From NCBI RefSeq assembly GCF_002844575.1, contig NZ_PIQO01000002.1, positions 186,001 to 250,000 of the forward strand: a stretch of DNA of 64,000 nt, written 5' to 3'. Shown piece by piece: positions 60,111 through 64,000 of this stretch. The translations under genes and the position numbers were made by a program. Source of the stretch: Heyndrickxia camelliae (GTDB lineage Bacteria; Bacillota; Bacilli; Bacillales; Bacillaceae_C). Below the pieces are notes generated by a model. That model searched no databases. It was not told the origin of the DNA and worked only from the letters and a program-made list of their open reading frames with translations. The first letter of the stretch is position 1, and each line of letters starts with the position of its first letter.

Positions 60111-61037
60111 TTAATCCCCCTTACTCGAAAGCTTAATTCTTGGATCTATAATCCGGTAGGAAATATCAATTAAAAACAAGGTTAAAACAAGTATGGAACT
60201 GTAGAATACTGTCACGCCCATAATGACCGGATAATCACGATTAAAAATACTGTCAACAAAGTATCGACCTAAACCAGGAATCGCAAATATTTTTTCAATA
60301 ACAAATGTCCCGGTAAGTAGCGCTGCAAATAGTGGTCCTATAAACGTAACAACTGGAAGAATGGCATTTCGAATACCGTGTTTGACGACAAGCTTCGTTG
60401 TTGAGAGCCCTTTGGCATCTGCTGTTTTCATGTAATTCTGATTCATTACCTCAATCATATTGGAGCGCATAAATCGGGCAACAATGGCTAGTGGTGATGC
60501 CGCGAGCGCAATACAAGGAAGTATCGTATGATCCCATGATCCCCATGAGGCAACTGGCAGTAGCCCCCATTTTACCGCCACAAACTTAATCAAAAGTGGA
60601 GCTAGAATGAAGCTTGGTACCGATATACCGATAATGGCAATGATCATCGCCGTGTAGTCAAGGAACCGATTATGATTCAGTGCTGCGACAATCCCAAGTA
60701 AAAGCCCAAAGAATAAGGCAATGACGATGGCTTGAAGACCTAATGTGGCAGATACAGGAAAACCAGTGGATATAATATCATTTACAGTTCTTGTTTCAGA
60801 TTGTATGGATGGTCCGAGATCAAAAGTAACTAAATTCTTTAGGTACAGCACGTACTGCACGGGGATAGGCTTGTCCAAGTTGTATTTTGCCCGGATATTT
60901 TCCAACACTTCTTTTGGCAAAACATTTGCATCAGAGGCAAATGGATCCCCAGGAATGCACTTCATAATCACAAACGTCAGCGTCGCAATCACCCAAATCG
61001 TCAAAAACATCGTCAAAAATCGCTTCAAAATATACAT
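60111..61037 (-). CDS. Oligopeptide ABC transporter permease (OppB/DppB type)
   Basis: A 308-residue permease of the OppB family, beginning with the membrane helix MYILKRFLTMFLTIWVIATL and carrying the typical CIPGDPFASDANVLPKEVLENIRAKY region (trimmed to its key GDPF). It has five to six further helices and the EAA loop YMKTADAKGLSTTKLVVKHG near 215. The start is set at ATG 61037; a weak GGGGGTG site precedes it. First gene of the transporter operon, which a family B repeat cluster separates from the Lrp-type regulator. Confidence 0.88.
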   Translation of the reverse strand: MYILKRFLTMFLTIWVIATLTFVIMKCIPGDPFASDANVLPKEVLENIRAKYNLDKPIPVQYVLYLKNLVTFDLGPSIQSETRTVNDIISTGFPVSATLGLQAIVIALFFGLLLGIVAALNHNRFLDYTAMIIAIIGISVPSFILAPLLIKFVAVKWGLLPVASWGSWDHTILPCIALAASPLAIVARFMRSNMIEVMNQNYMKTADAKGLSTTKLVVKHGIRNAILPVVTFIGPLFAALLTGTFVIEKIFAIPGLGRYFVDSIFNRDYPVIMGVTVFYSSILVLTLFLIDISYRIIDPRIKLSSKGD

Positions 61038-61053
61038 CTTGCACACCCCCAAT

Positions 61054-61160
61054 CTGGGATGATGGGCTGATCCCTTTTCCCAGTATTATTTTTCATTGTG
61101 GGACGGAGGGTCAGGTTCCTTGTCCCATTTCTGGGATGCAGGGTCTGACCCCTCTTCCCA
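61054..61160. repeat. Three family B palindromes in a row
   Basis: CTGGGATGATGGGCTGATCC and following, GTGGGACGGAGGGTCAGGTT and following, and CTGGGATGCAGGGTCTGACC and following, each closed by TTTTCCCAG, TGTCCCA or TTCCCA. They fill the gap between the Lrp-type regulator and the permease gene and could end the regulator transcript. Confidence 0.8.
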
Positions 61161-61204
61161 ATCATAGTTGAATTACTTTCCCCTTTATTAAACGAACTTC
61201 TTCC

Positions 61205-61651
61205 TCATATGTACTCGAATGTATTTTTATACACTCCTAGCTGTACAATGTTGTTTGTTTCCGTAATGTCCTGAATTTGATTAAGCTTTAAAACCGTATT
61301 GGTTATTTCCTCATGATCCGCTACGGCAATTTGAACGAGTAGCGGGTAATCTCCTGACGTTAAAGTGATATAGCGGATTACCTTTATTTTCTTTAATTCT
61401 TCTATCACATTTGGGATGGAATCTGGCTTTACTTTTAATTGAATAATGGCTCCTGACTTAAGACCTAAAGCAATAGGATTGACAACGCCGACCACTTCGA
61501 ATATGCCTTTTTCAAGTAAACTTTTATAGCGAAGTCTAATAGTTTTTTCCGTAACATTTAGCCTTCCAGCTATCTCTTTAAATGACATCCTGCCATCCAC
61601 AGACAATTCCTTTATGATTCCGCGATCCAAGTCATCAATCTCAGCACTCAT
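61205..61651 (-). CDS. Lrp/AsnC-family regulator
   Basis: A 148-residue regulator: AsnC-type helix-turn-helix (LDRGIIKELSVDGRMSFKEI, then GRLNVTEKTIRLRYKSLLEK) and a C-terminal RAM ligand-binding domain (KSGAIIQLKVKPDSI, then YITLTSGDYPLLVQIAV). Such regulators sense amino acids and peptides. Its place in front of the oligopeptide transporter, in the same direction, suggests control of that operon, though the repeats between them could block read-through. Confidence 0.85.
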   Translation of the reverse strand: MSAEIDDLDRGIIKELSVDGRMSFKEIAGRLNVTEKTIRLRYKSLLEKGIFEVVGVVNPIALGLKSGAIIQLKVKPDSIPNVIEELKKIKVIRYITLTSGDYPLLVQIAVADHEEITNTVLKLNQIQDITETNNIVQLGVYKNTFEYI

Positions 61652-61969
61652 AAAATACCCCCCTTTCGATACTAAAATAGTAAATTAGCACAAGAAATAG
61701 GTTACTAATTGGAGACGTTACTCTGTTTTTAGATACACTTTTAACAAAATAATATCGCAAAAAGGAATATTAATCGTATTATATATTTCTATTTTTCAGA
61801 AATCAACATATTTTGCGAAGGTTTCGATTATTAGTTCCTTTGTAATGGTATTTTAGTCTTTTATCACGATAAAGTTTAGATTAACTTGAAGCATTTAGTC
61901 GTCTTGGGACAACTCTAATAGGGAAAATGGACGAGGGTTAAAGAAGTAATCTCTTTAAAAATAAAAAAA

Positions 61970-61999
61970 TGTCTTAAAGGAGATAACTCCCTTAAGACA
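61970..61999 (-). terminator. Terminator of the fatty acid transporter gene
   Basis: Minus strand GTCTTAAGGGAG / CTCCTTTAAGAC stem with a four-base loop, followed by ATTTTTTTATTTTT. Between this and the Lrp-type gene (61652-61965) I see no coding trace; it probably holds the regulator promoter. Confidence 0.9.
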
Positions 62000-62034
62000 C
62001 CGGTTAAAATTGTTCTATAAAAAATCTATCTTGT

Positions 62035-63363
62035 CTAAAAGAAATATAAACCTACAATAAAAATAATACCTGAATATATTAACGCTGTAAGACAGAATCC
62101 CATAATATCCCTCGCCTTAAGACCAGCGATTGCCAATGCAGGAAGCGCCCAAAACGGTTGCGCCATATTCATCCAAGCTTCTCCATATGCAATGGCCATG
62201 GTTGCTTTTCCAAGGTTTGCACCAACTTCCTTTGCAGCAGAAATGACATATGGACCCTGTACAACCCAGTGCCCTCCACCTGATGGAACAGCTAAGTTAA
62301 CAATTCCGGAACTTATAAAGGTTAATATCGGGAAAGTATGTACGTTAGAGATCGCTACAAAGAAATGTGTAATACTTTCTCCTAAACCAGATTGTTCCAT
62401 CATGATTTGAATACCTGCATAAAATGGAAACTGCACCAATATACCAGCAGTTCCCCCAATAGCCCTTTGTACTGCTCGCATATAAGACATTGGTGTACCA
62501 TGTAAAATAATCCCCATAATAAAGAAAATGAGATTTACTATATTGATATTAATATTAAATCCATTATGAGAGAAATAGTAAATAAAATATACAATTCCCA
62601 AAAGACCAATGATATAAGCGAGAATTCTGCTTTCCTCCAGCTTCTCGGCAATACTAGCATTAGGAGGAAGTTTCTTAGATGTTGGCGGATCCTCTTTCAA
62701 TAGCTCTGGATCAATCGCTACGATTTCATTTTCCGGCCGCATCATAAATTTAGTTAGGATTGGCAATGTAATCAAGATAGCTACCGTAATAAAAATGTTA
62801 TAAGGTGTTAGTAATGTTTGTGAAATGGGAATAAGTCCTGCTAGTTTTTCAACCGGGTTACCTTCCGTGGCGGCTGCTAACGGCACTGAACCAGACAAAC
62901 CTCCATGCCATGCTAAAAAACCCATATAAGCACTGGCAATTAATAATCGATAATCTACTTTTGGGATTCGCCGAGCTACTTCTCTAGCAAATAAAGCACC
63001 GACTACTAATCCGAATCCCCAGTTTATAATACAGCAAAAAGCAGACATAAATGTAACGAGCATGACACCTTGAGCAGGGGTATGAGCGAGGGAAGCCATT
63101 TTACCCATTCCCTTTCTTAACAGGGGTGAGCTTGCCAATGCATGTCCTGTTACAAGAACTAAAGCCATCTGCATGGAAAAAGCAAGCAGTCCCCAGAATC
63201 CATCTCCCCACATTTGGACAACATCCATCGGAGTGCTTGGGGTAATCGTTACACTAAGTATAAAGACAATAATTGTTAAAATCATTGCGAAGATTAGTGG
63301 ATCCGGTAAATACCGTTCCACTATCTTAGAAAAGAATTTTGTTACTGAACTAACCATATACAT
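62035..63363 (-). CDS. Short-chain fatty acid transporter (AtoE type)
   Basis: A 442-residue transporter with about twelve membrane helices. It has the family segments PLIFAMILTIIVFILSVTIT near residue 22, GDGFWGLLAFSMQMALVLVT near 53, INWGFGLVVGALFAREVARR near 113 and NLAVPSGGGHWVVQGPYVIS near 357. Families with this pattern take up acetoacetate or butyrate-like acids. Located 69 bases downstream of the thiolase gene, it forms a ketone body or short-chain acid use unit. Confidence 0.85.
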   Translation of the reverse strand: MYMVSSVTKFFSKIVERYLPDPLIFAMILTIIVFILSVTITPSTPMDVVQMWGDGFWGLLAFSMQMALVLVTGHALASSPLLRKGMGKMASLAHTPAQGVMLVTFMSAFCCIINWGFGLVVGALFAREVARRIPKVDYRLLIASAYMGFLAWHGGLSGSVPLAAATEGNPVEKLAGLIPISQTLLTPYNIFITVAILITLPILTKFMMRPENEIVAIDPELLKEDPPTSKKLPPNASIAEKLEESRILAYIIGLLGIVYFIYYFSHNGFNININIVNLIFFIMGIILHGTPMSYMRAVQRAIGGTAGILVQFPFYAGIQIMMEQSGLGESITHFFVAISNVHTFPILTFISSGIVNLAVPSGGGHWVVQGPYVISAAKEVGANLGKATMAIAYGEAWMNMAQPFWALPALAIAGLKARDIMGFCLTALIYSGIIFIVGLYFF

Positions 63364-63432
63364 CCCCCGTTTATTTGATCTGTAAGAATAAGCTATGAAG
63401 ATTGCTTCTGATTATATAAATTTATTATTCTT

Positions 63433-64000
63433 CTATTTCTCCATCTCAACAATGGTTGAGATACCTTGGCCCCCACCAATGCAAAGGGTAGCCAATCCAT
63501 AGCGCGAGTCACTATGCTTCATCTCATGTAATAAAGTAACTAAAATTCTTGCACCACTTGCTCCAATCGGATGTCCAAGGGCAATTGCACCACCATTTAC
63601 ATTCAGTTTATCCTGTGGTATTTGAAGTTCACGTCCAACTGCTATTGATTGAGCGGCAAACGCCTCATTTGCTTCAATTCTATCCATATCATCAATAGTG
63701 AGCCCTGCTTGTTTAAGTGCCTTTTTCGTTGCTGGTACAGGTCCAATCCCCATGATTGTTGGATCAACACCAGCAGTTCCATTACCACGAATGACCGCCA
63801 TCGGTTTGATGCCATATTCATTCGCTTTTTCTCGGCTCATCAGTACTAGTGCTGCCGCACCATCATTGATACCAGAAGCATTTCCTGCTGTTACAGTTCC
63901 CTCCTGTTTAAATGCAGGTTTTAATTTTGAGAGATTTTCTGTTGTTACTCCTGACCTTGGGAATTCATCTGTGTCAAAAATAATCGGTTGGCCTTTTCTC
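63433..64000 (-). CDS. Acetyl-CoA acetyltransferase (thiolase), C-terminal part
   Basis: The reading is open from the window edge (64000) to the stop at 63433, about 188 codons, and belongs to a thiolase. Visible are [17 protein letters not shown] near the window edge, the catalytic His in [17 protein letters not shown] and the active-site Cys in LCIGGGQG close to the C-terminus (STIVE). The N-terminal half with the nucleophilic Cys lies outside the window. It is upstream of AtoE in the same direction. Confidence 0.93.
   Translation of the reverse strand, partial: RKGQPIIFDTDEFPRSGVTTENLSKLKPAFKQEGTVTAGNASGINDGAAALVLMSREKANEYGIKPMAVIRGNGTAGVDPTIMGIGPVPATKKALKQAGLTIDDMDRIEANEAFAAQSIAVGRELQIPQDKLNVNGGAIALGHPIGASGARILVTLLHEMKHSDSRYGLATLCIGGGQGISTIVEMEK

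Noticed and set aside
61652-61969. Riboswitch or small RNA in the gap before the Lrp-type gene.
   Set aside because: No conserved aptamer or T-box core and no strong fold other than the AtoE terminator.

Overview
The window looks like AT-rich chromosomal DNA of a Gram-positive spore-former type (Bacillaceae). The reasons are strong AGGAGG ribosome binding sites, T-tailed hairpin terminators, CcpA-like cre boxes, an Lpl/Yes-type sugar importer with a YesMN-like two-component system, a Bacillus-style lipobox peptide transporter, and dispersed palindromic repeats in the gaps. No tRNA, rRNA, CRISPR array, phage or intact insertion sequence was seen. Nearly every intact gene lies on the minus strand, so operons read from high to low coordinates. 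The few plus-strand coding traces are decayed.

Layout, left to right. 1-2339: the end of an acetoin/2-oxoacid dehydrogenase operon (E1 alpha, E1 beta, start of E2). 2449-3390: six near-identical 157-bp tandem repeats, with degenerate copies at 3390 and 5571. 3604-8832: a glucitol-type PTS (GutM, IIC, IIBC, IIA) with a SorC-family regulator, an unusual SAF-domain dehydrogenase and conspicuous palindromic operators. 9206-9556: a small coiled-coil protein. 9789-14430: an ECF importer (S, T, two ATPases) in line with a uridine-phosphorylase-like enzyme and a Crp/Fnr regulator. 15375-18777: an AbrB-type membrane protein, a FAD amine/amino acid oxidase and an asparaginase II-family enzyme. 19180-24236: a two-component system with an FtsX-type ABC exporter. 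24488-25600: a wrecked tagatose-6-phosphate kinase gene beside a GntR regulator.

The main accessory theme is 26016-54153. The right part (40093-54153) encodes a GH38 alpha-mannosidase, a GH125 exo-alpha-1,6-mannosidase, a secreted GH85 endo-beta-N-acetylglucosaminidase with PKD-like and F5/8C-like domains, a DUF624 protein, a second GH38 and a YesMN-type sensor/regulator pair. Next come an oligosaccharide ABC importer without its own ATPase and a GH1 enzyme (33173-38178). Then follow three Gfo/Idh/MocA oxidoreductases, two xylose-isomerase-like TIM barrels, a GH29 alpha-fucosidase and a relic of a sialidase-like gene (26016-32830). My inference is that GH85 releases N-glycans outside the cell, the importer brings them in, and the exo-enzymes strip mannose and fucose. 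The oxidoreductase/TIM-barrel set may run an oxidative (3-keto-like) side route. Between 38280 and 39960 an island of decayed small genes splits the regulator operon from the importer.

54154-64000: a decayed C39-peptidase-like gene, a DUF3899 protein framed by palindromic repeats, an Opp/Dpp oligopeptide transporter with an Lrp/AsnC regulator upstream, and a short-chain fatty acid transporter with a thiolase that runs off the right edge. Two dispersed repeat families (A, ending in GGTGCCTGGCACC; B, built on GGGTCAGGTCCC-type palindromes) mark many operon ends.
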